Shown: positions 1 to 9,025, counted from the stretch's first letter. The stretch is 64,000 nt of DNA from Streptomyces physcomitrii (GCF_012273655.1 NZ_JAAWWP010000009.1:186001-250000), one strand, 5' to 3'. Translations and numbers: made by a program. Notes: generated from the sequence alone by a model not told the origin.

Positions 1-76
1 ACGGTCAGGTGGCTGCCCGGGTCGCGGGCAGGTGGCGGATAGGCAGGGCCTCTGCCCAACGCATACGATCCTCTGC

Positions 77-2137
77 GTGTCCAAACTGACCGACGTGCCC
101 AAGCGGATCCTGATCGGGCGCGCACTGCGCAGCGACCGGCTGGGGGAGACCCTCCTGTCCAAGCGCATCGCCCTCCCCGTGTTCGCCTCGGACCCCCTGT
201 CGTCCGTGGCGTACGCGCCGGGAGAAGTGCTCCTGGTCCTGTCCATCGCGGGTGTCTCGGCCTACCACTTCAGCCCCTGGATCGCGGTCGCGGTCGTGGT
301 GCTGATGTTCACCGTCGTCGCCTCCTACCGGCAGAACGTCCACGCCTACCCGAGCGGCGGCGGCGACTACGAGGTGGCCAACACCAACCTCGGCCCCAAG
401 GCGGGCCTCACGGTGGCCAGCGCCCTGCTCGTCGACTACGTGCTCACCGTCGCGGTGTCCATCTCCTCCGGGGTGGAGAACCTCGGCTCGGCGATCCCCT
501 TCGTCGTGGAGAACAAGGTCCTCTGCGCCGTCGCGATCATCGTCCTGCTGACCCTGATGAACCTCCGCGGGGTCAAGGAGTCCGGCAAGCTCTTCGCGAT
601 CCCCACGTACGTCTTCGTCGCCGGTGTCTTCCTGATGATCGTCTGGGGCGCCGTCAAGGGCCTCCTCATGGACGAGACGCTGCGCGCCCCCACCTCGGTC
701 TACGAGATCAAGCCCGAGCACCAGGGCCTCGCCGGCTTCGCGCTGGTCTTCCTGCTGCTGCGCGCCTTCTCCTCCGGCTGCGCCGCGCTCACCGGCGTCG
801 AGGCCATCAGCAACGGCGTCCCCGCCTTCCGCAAGCCCAAGAGCAGGAACGCCGCCACCACGCTGGCGATGATGGGCCTGCTCGCCGTCACCATGTTCTG
901 CGGGATCATCGCGCTGGCCGCCGCCTCCAAGGTGCGGATGGCCGAGAACCCGGCCAAGGACCTCTTCAAGGACGGCGTCCCGGTCGGCGAGGGCTATGTC
1001 CAGGACCCGGTGATCTCACAGGTCGCCGCCGCCGTCTTCGGTGACGGAACGTTCTTCTTCATCGTCCTCGCCGCGGCCACCGCCCTGGTCCTCTTCCTCG
1101 CCGCGAACACCGCCTACAACGGCTTCCCGCTGCTCGGCTCGATCCTCGCCCAGGACCGCTACCTGCCGCGCCAGCTGCACACCCGCGGCGACCGGCTCGC
1201 CTTCTCCAACGGCATCGTGCTGCTCGCCGGGGCCGCGGCCCTCCTGGTCGTCGTCTACGGCGCCGACTCGACCCGGCTGATCCAGCTCTACATCGTCGGC
1301 GTCTTCGTCTCCTTCACCCTCAGCCAGATCGGCATGGTCCGGCACTGGAACCGCCATCTGCGCAGCGAGCGCGACCAGGCCAAGCGCCGCCACATGCTGC
1401 GCTCCCGCGTCATCAACGCCTTCGGCGCCTTCTTCACCGGCCTGGTCCTGGTCGTCGTCCTGGTCACCAAGTTCACCCACGGCGCCTGGGTCGCCCTGCT
1501 CGGCATGGTGATCTTCTACGTCACGATGAGCGCGATCCGCCGCCACTACGACCGCGTCTCCGAGGAGATCTCGGCCCCCGAGGAACCCGCCGACGACATC
1601 GTCCGCCCCTCCCGGGTGCACTCCATCGTGCTCGTCTCCAAGATCCACCGCCCGACCCTGCGCGCCCTCGCCTACGCCAAGCTGATGCGCTCGGACACCC
1701 TGGAGGCGCTGAGCGTCAACGTCGACCCGGAGGAGACCAAGGCCCTGAAGGCCGAGTGGGACCGCCGCGGCATAGACGTCCCGCTCAAGGTCCTGGACTC
1801 GCCGTACCGCGAGATCACCCGCCCGATCATCGAGTACGTCAAGAGCCGCCGCCGCGAGTCCCCGCGCGACGCGGTGAGCGTGATCATCCCCGAGTACGTG
1901 GTCGGCCACTGGTACGAGCACCTGCTGCACAACCAGAGCGCGCTGCGCCTCAAGGGCAGGCTCCTGTTCACCAACGGCGTGATGGTCACCTCGGTGCCCT
2001 ACCAGCTGGAGTCCTCCGAGGCCGCAAAGAAGCGCGCCCGCAAGCGCGCCGACTGGAACGCGCCGGGCTCGGTCCGCCGGGGCCCCGTCGAGAAGCGCCC
2101 GAAGGACACCTCGAAGCCGGGCGGCGGCAGGCGCTGA
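77..2137 (+). CDS. APC-family permease (amino acid or cation transporter)
   Basis: This predicted cytoplasmic-membrane transporter belongs to the amino acid-polyamine-organocation superfamily. The N-terminal half is strongly hydrophobic, with roughly a dozen membrane segments; the family-typical stretch FASDPLSSVAYAPGE lies near residues 35-50, before the first helices. About 190 hydrophilic C-terminal residues form a cytosolic domain ending in a Lys/Arg-rich tail. I start at the GTG at 77 (VSKLTDVPKRIL), because the family normally begins there. The frame stays open to an ATG at 32, but those 15 residues (MADRQGLCP...) look unlike the family. The substrate cannot be read from the sequence; relatives carry amino acids or potassium. 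It lies 160 bp upstream of, and co-oriented with, the RNA methyltransferase gene. Confidence 0.9.
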   Translation: MSKLTDVPKRILIGRALRSDRLGETLLSKRIALPVFASDPLSSVAYAPGEVLLVLSIAGVSAYHFSPWIAVAVVVLMFTVVASYRQNVHAYPSGGGDYEVANTNLGPKAGLTVASALLVDYVLTVAVSISSGVENLGSAIPFVVENKVLCAVAIIVLLTLMNLRGVKESGKLFAIPTYVFVAGVFLMIVWGAVKGLLMDETLRAPTSVYEIKPEHQGLAGFALVFLLLRAFSSGCAALTGVEAISNGVPAFRKPKSRNAATTLAMMGLLAVTMFCGIIALAAASKVRMAENPAKDLFKDGVPVGEGYVQDPVISQVAAAVFGDGTFFFIVLAAATALVLFLAANTAYNGFPLLGSILAQDRYLPRQLHTRGDRLAFSNGIVLLAGAAALLVVVYGADSTRLIQLYIVGVFVSFTLSQIGMVRHWNRHLRSERDQAKRRHMLRSRVINAFGAFFTGLVLVVVLVTKFTHGAWVALLGMVIFYVTMSAIRRHYDRVSEEISAPEEPADDIVRPSRVHSIVLVSKIHRPTLRALAYAKLMRSDTLEALSVNVDPEETKALKAEWDRRGIDVPLKVLDSPYREITRPIIEYVKSRRRESPRDAVSVIIPEYVVGHWYEHLLHNQSALRLKGRLLFTNGVMVTSVPYQLESSEAAKKRARKRADWNAPGSVRRGPVEKRPKDTSKPGGGRR

Positions 2138-2297
2138 TGCCCGCCGGGGCAGGGGCTCCACCGGGCTCCGACCGGGGGTGGTGAACGGTACCGCCGCGCG
2201 CACCTAGACTGGTGGGCTGCGCCGCCCGGCCATCGCCGCTCCGGCGAACCGCCCCGCCGGGGCCCGGCGCCCCCACCCTCACCCTGGAGTCCCCCGC

Positions 2298-3626
2298 ATG
2301 TCGTCAGAACCCAAGAAATCGCTGGTGGGACAGGAGTACGAGGTCGAGGTCGGCCCGGTCGCCCACGGCGGCCACTGCATCGCCCGTACCGACGAGGGAC
2401 AGGTGCTCTTCGTCCGGCACACCCTGCCCGGCGAACGGATCGTTGCGCGGGTGACCGAGGGCGAGGAGGGCGCCCGCTACCTGCGCGCGGACGCCGTGGA
2501 GATCCTCGACCCCGCCAAGGACCGCGTCGAGGCCCCCTGCCCGTACGCGGGGCCCGGCCGCTGCGGCGGCTGCGACTGGCAGCACGCCAAGCCGGGCGCC
2601 CAGCGCCGGCTGAAGGGCGAGGTCGTCGCCGAACAGCTCCAGCGCCTCGCCGGGCTCACCCCCGAGGAGGCCGGCTGGGACGGTACGGTCGTCCCCGCCC
2701 CCGGCGACAAGCTCCCCGCGGGCGAGGTCCCGGCCTGGCGCACCCGGGTCCAGTACGCGATCGACGCCGAGGGCCGGGCGGGACTGCGCCGCCACCGCTC
2801 CCACGAGGTCGAGGTCGTCGACCGGTGCCTGATCGCGGCCCCGGGTGTGAGTGAACTCGGCGTCGAGCAGCGCGAATGGCCCGGCATGGCCACCGTCGAG
2901 GCGATCGCGGCGACCGGCTCCCAGGACCGCCAGGTCATCCTCACCCCGCGCCCCGGCGGACGTCTTCCGCTCATCGAACTCGACCGCCCCGTCTCGGTGT
3001 TGCGGGTCCACGAGGGCGACGGCAGCGTGCACCGCGTGCACGGCCGCCCCTTCGTCCGCGAACGCGCCGCCGAGCACACCTGGCGGGTCGGCAACGGCGG
3101 CTTCTGGCAGGTCCACCCGAAGGCCGCGGACCTGCTCGTCGAGGCGGCGATGCAGGGCCTGATGCCCCGCAAGGGCGAAACCGCGCTCGACCTCTACTGC
3201 GGAGTCGGCCTGTTCGCCGGAGCCCTCGCCGACCGCCTCGGCGACAAGGGCGCCGTCCTCGGTATCGAATCCTCCAAGCGCGCCGCCGAGGACGCCCGCC
3301 ACAACCTCCGCGACTTCGACCGCGTACGCATCGAACACGGCAAGGTCGAGTCCGTCCTCCCCCGCACCGGCATCACCGAGGCCGACCTCATCCTCCTCGA
3401 CCCACCCCGCTCCGGCGCCGGCCGCCCCACCGTCCACCTCCTCACCACCCTCACCCCCCGCCGCATCGCCTACATCGCCTGCGACCCGGCAGCCCTGGCC
3501 CGCGACCTCGGCTATTTCGGGGAAGAGGGGTACCGGGTGCGGACTTTGCGGGTGTTTGATTTGTTTCCTATGACGCATCATGTCGAATGTGTCGCGATCC
3601 TTGAGCCCGCCGAAAAAGGCCGTTGA
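2298..3626 (+). CDS. TRAM-domain class I SAM-dependent RNA (uracil-5-)methyltransferase, TrmA/RlmD family
   Basis: The enzyme should methylate C5 of a uridine in rRNA or tRNA using S-adenosylmethionine. An N-terminal TRAM (OB-fold RNA-binding) domain covers about residues 8-70. Cysteines 81, 89 and 92 (CPYAGPGRCGGC), with a later Cys in VVDRCL, match the iron-sulfur cluster ligands of RumA/RlmD. The methyltransferase fold shows DLYCGVGLFAG (SAM binding), LLDPPRSGAG, and YIACDPAALARD with catalytic Cys395. The last ~22 codons (from DLFPMTHHVECVAILEPA) use AT-richer codons than the rest and are repeated in diverged form at 11518-11583. This suggests that an inserting element replaced the original 3' end while keeping the protein intact. 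The 442-aa length is normal for the family. Confidence 0.92.
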   Translation: MSSEPKKSLVGQEYEVEVGPVAHGGHCIARTDEGQVLFVRHTLPGERIVARVTEGEEGARYLRADAVEILDPAKDRVEAPCPYAGPGRCGGCDWQHAKPGAQRRLKGEVVAEQLQRLAGLTPEEAGWDGTVVPAPGDKLPAGEVPAWRTRVQYAIDAEGRAGLRRHRSHEVEVVDRCLIAAPGVSELGVEQREWPGMATVEAIAATGSQDRQVILTPRPGGRLPLIELDRPVSVLRVHEGDGSVHRVHGRPFVRERAAEHTWRVGNGGFWQVHPKAADLLVEAAMQGLMPRKGETALDLYCGVGLFAGALADRLGDKGAVLGIESSKRAAEDARHNLRDFDRVRIEHGKVESVLPRTGITEADLILLDPPRSGAGRPTVHLLTTLTPRRIAYIACDPAALARDLGYFGEEGYRVRTLRVFDLFPMTHHVECVAILEPAEKGR

Positions 3627-3733
3627 CCTGCGGCTTTAATCGATGTGCATGATGGGCGCTATCTTGACGCTCAAATGACGCTCTCCGTGATGTTTTGACG
3701 CTCATCTGACGCTCGTTCTGATCGGTCGTCAGG
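3558..3733 (+). repeat. Left copy of island-flanking repeat (attL-like), overlapping the methyltransferase 3' end
   Basis: Offset by 7960 bp from its right partner. The coding part translates as DLFPMTHHVECVAILEPAEK and ends in a TGA at 3624-3626. The similarity continues past the stop (TGACCTGCGG, then the TGACGCTC-rich tail and GTCAGG). The repeat is diverged rather than perfect, so it is old or derives from two different elements. Confidence 0.65.
3665..3714 (+). promoter_or_regulatory. Two TGACGCTC-NNN-TGACGCTC pairs: probable recombinase/integrase arm sites
   Basis: TGACGCTC occurs at 3665, 3676, 3696 and 3707, giving two pairs each spaced 11 bp (one helical turn) with 20 bp between pairs, plus a lone copy at 3796. 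The same paired arrangement occurs at 11424/11435 near the other island end. A DNA-binding protein reading one face of the helix, such as a tyrosine recombinase, is the simplest explanation. Confidence 0.5.
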
Positions 3734-4394
3734 TGTGCATTGGGGAGGTCGGGTGGCATCAAAGCTGCGAGCGGCGATGTGGCGCCAAGGGCTGGTGACG
3801 CTCAATGCGGGACCCACCGGGTCGTGCAGATCAGATGTTCCGGAAGAGGACGGCCAGCTTTGTGACCTGCGGCGATGGGTGTTCAGGGAGCGCTGAACTG
3901 CGGAAATGACCTTTCGGTCCTTTCGCGCTCTTGCCTGTTGATGCAGTCGAAAGTCCCAGGAGACTCCCAGCGCCAGCGGATGATCTTTCCCCCTTGTATG
4001 GGCTGTGCAGACGCGTGCGCTCCGGTCTCGCGACGGTTACGCGGGACGGAGGCTCGGTGCCGGGGGTTTCATGCATGCAGTCAACTGCTGCCGGAGTGCC
4101 GTAGCGGGCGGCGTCGGTGAGCCACTGGCCCAGCCCCTGGCCGGGGCCCGGGGAGGTTGAGGACGAGGACGCGGCTGGCTAAGTCGTCGACGATGACGTC
4201 GAAGGCGTCCCACAACTCGCGCCGGCTTTCGGCTCCTGATCCCAGTGGGACTCCGCGTGACATGGCCAAGGCGCGCAGGAGCCAGTGTCGGCACAGAGCC
4301 GCGGCAGGGATTGAGAACCTTGGCGTCTCCTGTGGCGGCGTCGGCCGTCGGTCAAGGTGGGCAGCATGATCGGTGGAGCGTCGCTTGGTCGGCT
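3734..4394. other. Non-coding or decayed DNA inside the left island end
   Basis: I recognise no gene here. All reading frames are short and biased like random high-GC DNA. It contains one more TGACGCTC (3796-3803). A leftward frame at about 4081-4269 (containing ELWDAFDVIVDDLASRVLVL) may be a fragment of something once coding, but I cannot name it. Confidence 0.5.
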
Positions 4395-5054
4395 GTGCAG
4401 GTGTCCATGGTCGTCACAGACGCCGCAGGAAGGCTGCTGTTCCGCAGTCCGGCGCAGCCACGTCGGAGGCAACCCGGAGATTATTGACGGGACAGTCAGA
4501 GGCTGACGGTCCGGCCGCATGATCAAGATGAGACGACAAGAGGTTCGCCAGGGACACCATGCTCATCGTGTTTTTCTCCTGGAGACGAACTTCTCATGGT
4601 TCTTGCGCCCGGCCGCTGGACGATGTGCCTGGACCTCGGTGGCGTTGATGACTCTGGCCTGCCCGCTCGCACCGAGATGGTCGATGAACTCGGCGAGTGT
4701 GCGCAGATTGGACGTCGGGCGCGACGGTGCAGCCCCGCTCGGCGAGCAGGAGCCGCATTTCACCGATCGCACGCGTAATGGTGGAGCGGTCCACGCCGAA
4801 CCAGCAGGCCAGGACATCGTGCGCCGTTGCATGGCGGAGCACACGAGCGTGGCCAACAGGCGGTCAATGAAGATCTGCTTGTGCTGGGCTCCGGCACCGA
4901 TGGTCCGGCGGGGGTGTGAATTCAACACGGCCTGGTGCCGCTCGTGTGCAAACGGGCCGAGTTCAGCGATCACAGCGGGTGTCAGCCCGGCGATCCGCTC
5001 GCTACGGATGAGTGCTGCACACGCCCAGTCCTTTGCCACACGGATCATGATCAA
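4395..5054 (-). pseudogene. Scrambled IS5-like (DDE, HTH-containing) transposase remnant
   Basis: The leftward strand from 5054 to about 4563 encodes, across at least two frames, the N-terminal part of a transposase: LTPAVIAELGPFAHERHQA, then FIDRLLATLV, then ATAHDVLACWFGVDRSTITR (helix-turn-helix), RTLAEFIDHLGASGQ, and VINATEVQ followed by RRPAAGRKN-like residues at the start of the catalytic domain. Frameshifts fall around 4840 and 4700. The next conserved block (SMVVTDAAGRLLF) is found on the opposite strand at 4404-4460, so an inversion has separated the halves. The remaining DDE domain is missing. The gene cannot be functional. Family assignment rests on remembered Streptomyces transposases of this type. 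Confidence 0.7.
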
Positions 5055-5102
5055 CGATCAAGGTCTCGACGCGTTATCGCTAACCAGGCATGAGCTCGTT
5101 AG

Positions 5103-5504
5103 GTGGTCGGGGGGATGCTGTGGCTGGTGGGGAAATGGGTGACTGGGTCCTATTCCCGTAAAGAGTTCACTGCTGTGCTGGCCGATGCTTTGGATGAGGA
5201 ATGGATACTTTCCGAGAGGCAAGTTCTCTCGCTATTGGATTGGATACGCCAGCGGGCGGGCGGCAGTCGCTCGGTGTACCCCTTCCTGGTCACCCTGGTC
5301 GAGGGGGTACTCCGTCCGAGTGAAGTGCCGGCACTGGACTCAGCCCGACGCTGGCTGGAGTGGGCAAGGGCATATGCGCAGTCGATAGACCCTCTGAGTG
5401 GACTTCCCGGCATGCCCCGCACACGCGAACCCACATCGGAGGAGCTCGAACCACACCGCAAGGGATGGAGCCCCCACGGACCGGAACGGCGTGGCCGAGG
5501 GTGA
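5103..5504 (+). CDS. Hypothetical protein, low-GC codon usage
   Basis: This open frame could encode about 130 residues (EFTAVLADALDEEWILSERQ ... FLVTLVEGVLRP). I recognise no family. The N-terminal half is helical and mixed-charge, while the last ~40 residues are Pro/Arg-rich and look unstructured. Its codons (GCTTTGGATGAGGAATGG, CTATTGGATTGG) are much less GC-biased than the surrounding chromosome, fitting recent acquisition with the island or decay. GTG at 5103 and ATG at 5112 are both possible starts and neither has a strong ribosome site. It sits immediately beside the transposase remnant and could itself be a fragment. Confidence 0.4.
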   Translation: MVGGMLWLVGKWVTGSYSRKEFTAVLADALDEEWILSERQVLSLLDWIRQRAGGSRSVYPFLVTLVEGVLRPSEVPALDSARRWLEWARAYAQSIDPLSGLPGMPRTREPTSEELEPHRKGWSPHGPERRGRG

Positions 5505-6074
5505 TGTGAGCCTGTTCGACTGCGCCTTCGAGTGGTCCGATACCCACCGAGACAAGTAGGAGTCTTGCTCTACGAGGTTCGGCCCCTCCTCGCTTCCAGA
5601 CCACGAAGCGGTACGCCCACCTACAGTCGGATGCTCACAAGGCGGTTCTTGGGGCCTGAGAGAGCCTGGACGTTCCACTGACGATCGCCGCATAGACGTC
5701 TCTTTGCTTCGTCCTTGAACGATGAGGCAAAGAAGCGTCTATGCAGGACGTGGGCCAGGGCTCCGAACCAGGGTCGGGGGTATCTGCGACACGGCGAAGG
5801 AGTTGTCCGCTCCCGGGACGCTCGAGTTACGGGCGTCGGTCGGTGGGCTCGTCGCTCTTGGGTGGACCGTAGGGTGCCTGAGCGCCGGTCGCTTGATCGG
5901 AGGGGTGGGAGGCTTGGTGGCCGTGGAGTCGATAGACCATTTCATCTGGACAACGGTCTAGGCGGGCTCGACGCCAGGCAGCGTCGTAGGACAAAGGCGT
6001 TGCGCTGCGCCGTTGAGCGAGGAGGGCTCGGAGGCTGGTCATTGGGGCCAACAGCGCTCGCCACAAGACGAGCT
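5505..6074. other. Intergenic DNA downstream of the cyclase operon, with a stem-loop
   Basis: I see no convincing gene. The only structure noted is the 18-bp inverted repeat at 5690-5744, listed separately. The segment separates the 3' end of the leftward cyclase operon from the rightward hypothetical gene. Confidence 0.5.
5690..5744. terminator. Long stem-loop, possible operon terminator
   Basis: Arms of 18 nt (GCATAGACGTCTCTTTGC at 5690-5707 and its near-complement at 5727-5744, two mismatches) flank a 19-nt loop. It lies about 330 bp past the last stop codon of the leftward operon, so it could end that transcript. It could equally be the end of a decayed element. There is no U-tract. Confidence 0.35.
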
Positions 6075-6776
6075 TCATGGATGTGCCCTTCGAGCTGTCG
6101 TGTCGGCCCCGGGTATGTCCACCGGCCCGATGCTGCTGGGCAGGCTGCCGCCGTTGAGCGCCTTGAGGGAGTCGGACAGCACGACCATTGCCTGCTGTCG
6201 CTTTTCGACGTCTGTGAACCCTTGGCCCACCTGCTCCCATTGCTGCAGGAGTGGGAACCACCAGCGGTTGCAGGAGTAGATCAGGCGAGCGAGGCGCTGG
6301 AGTTCGGCAACATGCTCTTCAGTCAGGGCACCGGGGGTGTGGTGCTCAAGTTGGTCCAGGACGACGAGGTCCGGGTGATCGTAGAGGTTGTCCTTCAAGA
6401 AACGCAGCCGGCGAACGCGCTGCTCGTCCGCTGCCCGCTGTGCCAGTTGCTCCTTCGCAATGCTGGACAGACCGAGAGCCGCGTAGACGTTCAACAGGCA
6501 GTAGTTCGAGGCGCGGTGGGGCATACAGCTGAGGGCGGCGTTGACGGCGTCTTGGGCAGCGGGTACGTCCGAGGCCGCCAGGCGTGCCGCTGTCGCGGAG
6601 GCCCTGGCATGCACGGCGGCGCGTACTGTCTCCTCCACATTGGGAGGTACACGCCACAGTGGTCGCCAGGTGATCGTGTACACGGCTTCGAACGCGATGT
6701 CGTCCGAGGCACTCGGCAGCAGACGCGGCTGGACAGACGTACTCTTCCGGACTGCACGCCTCCATGGCCACCTCAC
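6075..6776 (-). CDS. Unrecognised protein, last gene of the cyclic-nucleotide operon
   Basis: This 233-residue soluble protein has no family I recognise. Residues ~30-120 are Ala-rich and helical (EETVRAAVHARASATAARLA) and may be a repeat-type helical domain. The C-terminal third contains an aromatic cluster, LIYSCNRWWFPLLQQWEQVG. The start is the GTG at 6776, which overlaps the TGA of the preceding gene by four bases (GTGA), so the two are translationally coupled. The coupling suggests that the protein works with, or in fixed ratio to, the 750-residue P-loop-like protein. No membrane segment or signal peptide is seen. It could be a regulatory subunit, immunity protein or substrate adaptor; the sequence does not distinguish these. 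Confidence 0.75.
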   Translation of the reverse strand: MRWPWRRAVRKSTSVQPRLLPSASDDIAFEAVYTITWRPLWRVPPNVEETVRAAVHARASATAARLAASDVPAAQDAVNAALSCMPHRASNYCLLNVYAALGLSSIAKEQLAQRAADEQRVRRLRFLKDNLYDHPDLVVLDQLEHHTPGALTEEHVAELQRLARLIYSCNRWWFPLLQQWEQVGQGFTDVEKRQQAMVVLSDSLKALNGGSLPSSIGPVDIPGADTTARRAHP

Positions 6777-9025
6777 GGAAGACTCTCTTCAAGCGGAAAG
6801 ACCGTGTGCAGACGGCTGTCGACGAGGTGGTTGTAGAAGTCGTCAGCCACACTGACGCCCTCAACGGTGGAGATGCCACGCAACTCGTTCATGAGCTTCA
6901 TGCCAGCCTCGAACATGTTGTGGCCGCGTAGCGCAGGCAGGAGCTGGTTGCGCAACTGTGTGTAGGCACTGGGATCGCTGGCGCACGAGCGAATCCAGTC
7001 CGTCAGACGCGAAATGACCTGGGCAGCAGTGTCCGATGAAGAGAGCAGGTTGTTGAGAGCTCGCTGTACGTCGATGTCCGGGGGAGGCGCGCACACGAGC
7101 CACGGCGTGCCGTCACGGCGGGCAGTCATCAGCGCGAGGAAGGCCATTGCACCGCCACGCGCCGAGACCTTGCCCTTTTGCCAGCCCTGAACCTCAGCGA
7201 CCAGTCGCTCTGCCACGGTGGGGTGTTGGACAAGATCGTCGTAGGTAGCCAGGACTTGGACCGCTACGTCGGCGTTCTTGTGCGCGACGCGACGCAGGCG
7301 CACCATGGCCCGCTTGGTCAGAGACGTGGCGGCGGAGGAGTCCTCCAGGATCCGTTGACACAGCGCAATTACAGCGGGCGCGTAACTCCTCTGTTCCGCC
7401 CACCCGTATAGCGCTGCCCACGCCATGCGGCCGACGTGTTCGTTGCGCACGGCCTTGTCCAGGACCGCACCGAGTACCTCTGGCCGGCTGCTGCTGACGA
7501 GTTCACCCAACTCGGCGAGATAGCCCACCGTTCCGTGCCGCACGGTGAGTTCGGCCAGCGCCGCGACGGCGTGGTCTTCCGGATCGGCGCTCTGGGCTGT
7601 CGCGACAAGCCAGGTCAGCAAGGGTTTGCGCATGACGTCGTAGTTGTCCCAGACATACTCCAGCACCGCGCGTCCGTAGGCGGGCCGGTCGAAGACCACT
7701 GTGTCCTGTAGGTCGACTCGACCCCCGACGTCCTGGATACGCCGACGCATTCCTCGTCCTGCCAGGGCACTGCGGGGCGGCGACAACCCTGGTGCTGTGT
7801 CGGCGGCGCCGGGCGCGTCTCCGATGGCTGCGAGCAGAGCGGCTGCACTGCGCGCGACGATGGGCATGGGCGCAGACTGCTGCACGGCCAAGGCCATGAG
7901 CAGGCAACGGTCATCCACGGTAAGTGACGGGTTGTCGTGCGCGTGCAGGCTGTTCAGCTCGCCGAATCGGCTGTCGAGTTCACCGCGCCAGTCGGTCAAC
8001 GCTGCGACGATGCGGTCTTCGAGGGTGCTCCGGGTTTCACCCTCGCCCTCGGACTGCGCGAACGACTGCTGGGAGCTGGTGCGGCTGTGCTCCTCCCAGG
8101 CCATCACGACGGTGTGCGCGGCCCGCACAGCGGCCACCGCTGTCAGTCCCCGCAAAGGCGTCGTGGTTTTGGAGAAGGAGCGAAGTGACGTGACGAGTTG
8201 GTCGTAGCCGTGGGCAGTTAGGTGCGCCTCGACCATGCTCTGGGCATCGGGCGCCTCGTGCAGGTGAACGACTCGGATGCCGTCACGATCGCTGAGGCGG
8301 TGATCCTTCCACAGGTCCTGTGCGACGGTCAGCGCGAGGTAGGAGCGGCAGTCGCGCAGGTGGGAGGCGTGTTTTGACAAGGCGTTCAGGAAGTCGGCGG
8401 AGACTTGGTCGTTCTCTGGATGCTTGAGATCGAGCTGGTATGCGTGCGCCCTCTCCAGAGGCAGGCGCCCCTGGCGGGGAGTGTCCCAGTCCGCGTCCAG
8501 CTGGACCACGGTGGTTTCGTCAGCAGTGTGCTCGGCCAGCAGTCGCAGCGCGAAGGTGGTGGAGCCGCATGAACGCGGTGCCACAATGACGGTGATCGGC
8601 TGGCAGGGACGGCCGGTGACAGCATTGATGATCTGCTGCCAGACCAGGTCCCAGTGCGGGCCCCGTACGAACGGCTGGCCGCGCAACCGCTCACGGTTCT
8701 GTTCCACGCCCTCCAGCAGGTCCCGTTTTCGAGTCTCCAGGATCACCTGCTCGATGTGGTGGGCGACAACTTCGGGGTCCCCGTATACGTGTGTCGCTGC
8801 ACCGTCGGTTTCGTGTACGCGGGGCGCGGGTGGCAAAGCGCCTGGCTGTGGGTGAACTGGAGAGGGGGACGGGTCGTCAGGGTTCGCGCCCGGTTGATCG
8901 GCGGAGCCGGTTCCGGGACGCAAGCGATGCAGCCAGCTGCCGGAGCCATTGGACTGGCTCTCGGCACCCTCGTTGTTCGGTGGGGTGGCGTCGGAGCGAG
9001 TAGGGTCGAACGGTACGTCAGTCAT
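6773..9025 (-). CDS. Large protein with degenerate P-loop (STAND-like) and helical-repeat C-terminus
   Basis: This 750-residue protein begins with a ~115-residue disordered Pro/Ser/Gly-rich segment. A NTPase-like region follows, around residues 140-330. The Walker A position reads VIVAPRSCGSTTFALRLL, in which the first Gly is Ala and the catalytic Lys is Ser. A Walker B-like strand (TTVVQLDADWD) follows. The rest is Ala/Leu-rich helical repeat, probably an alpha-solenoid (AVAALAELTVRHGTVGYLAE). The architecture resembles STAND/AAA sensor proteins of prokaryotic conflict systems, with nucleotide hydrolysis probably lost. I chose the ATG at 9025, which has a GGAG site 8-9 nt upstream; the frame is open further but would overlap the cyclase gene in an implausible Arg-rich stretch. 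Coupled to the downstream gene by GTGA. Confidence 0.8.
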   Translation of the reverse strand: MTDVPFDPTRSDATPPNNEGAESQSNGSGSWLHRLRPGTGSADQPGANPDDPSPSPVHPQPGALPPAPRVHETDGAATHVYGDPEVVAHHIEQVILETRKRDLLEGVEQNRERLRGQPFVRGPHWDLVWQQIINAVTGRPCQPITVIVAPRSCGSTTFALRLLAEHTADETTVVQLDADWDTPRQGRLPLERAHAYQLDLKHPENDQVSADFLNALSKHASHLRDCRSYLALTVAQDLWKDHRLSDRDGIRVVHLHEAPDAQSMVEAHLTAHGYDQLVTSLRSFSKTTTPLRGLTAVAAVRAAHTVVMAWEEHSRTSSQQSFAQSEGEGETRSTLEDRIVAALTDWRGELDSRFGELNSLHAHDNPSLTVDDRCLLMALAVQQSAPMPIVARSAAALLAAIGDAPGAADTAPGLSPPRSALAGRGMRRRIQDVGGRVDLQDTVVFDRPAYGRAVLEYVWDNYDVMRKPLLTWLVATAQSADPEDHAVAALAELTVRHGTVGYLAELGELVSSSRPEVLGAVLDKAVRNEHVGRMAWAALYGWAEQRSYAPAVIALCQRILEDSSAATSLTKRAMVRLRRVAHKNADVAVQVLATYDDLVQHPTVAERLVAEVQGWQKGKVSARGGAMAFLALMTARRDGTPWLVCAPPPDIDVQRALNNLLSSSDTAAQVISRLTDWIRSCASDPSAYTQLRNQLLPALRGHNMFEAGMKLMNELRGISTVEGVSVADDFYNHLVDSRLHTVFPLEESLP

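Noticed and set aside
32..76. ATG at 32 as the start of the permease
   Set aside because: The 15 extra residues do not look like the family; GTG 77 gives the usual N-terminus.
4081..4269. Small leftward gene
   Set aside because: No family match, weak start and Arg/Pro-rich C-terminus; left as possible debris.
5715..6836. Rightward 373-codon frame opposite the operon's last gene
   Set aside because: Repetitive Arg/Gly composition, and it lies over a well-supported leftward gene.
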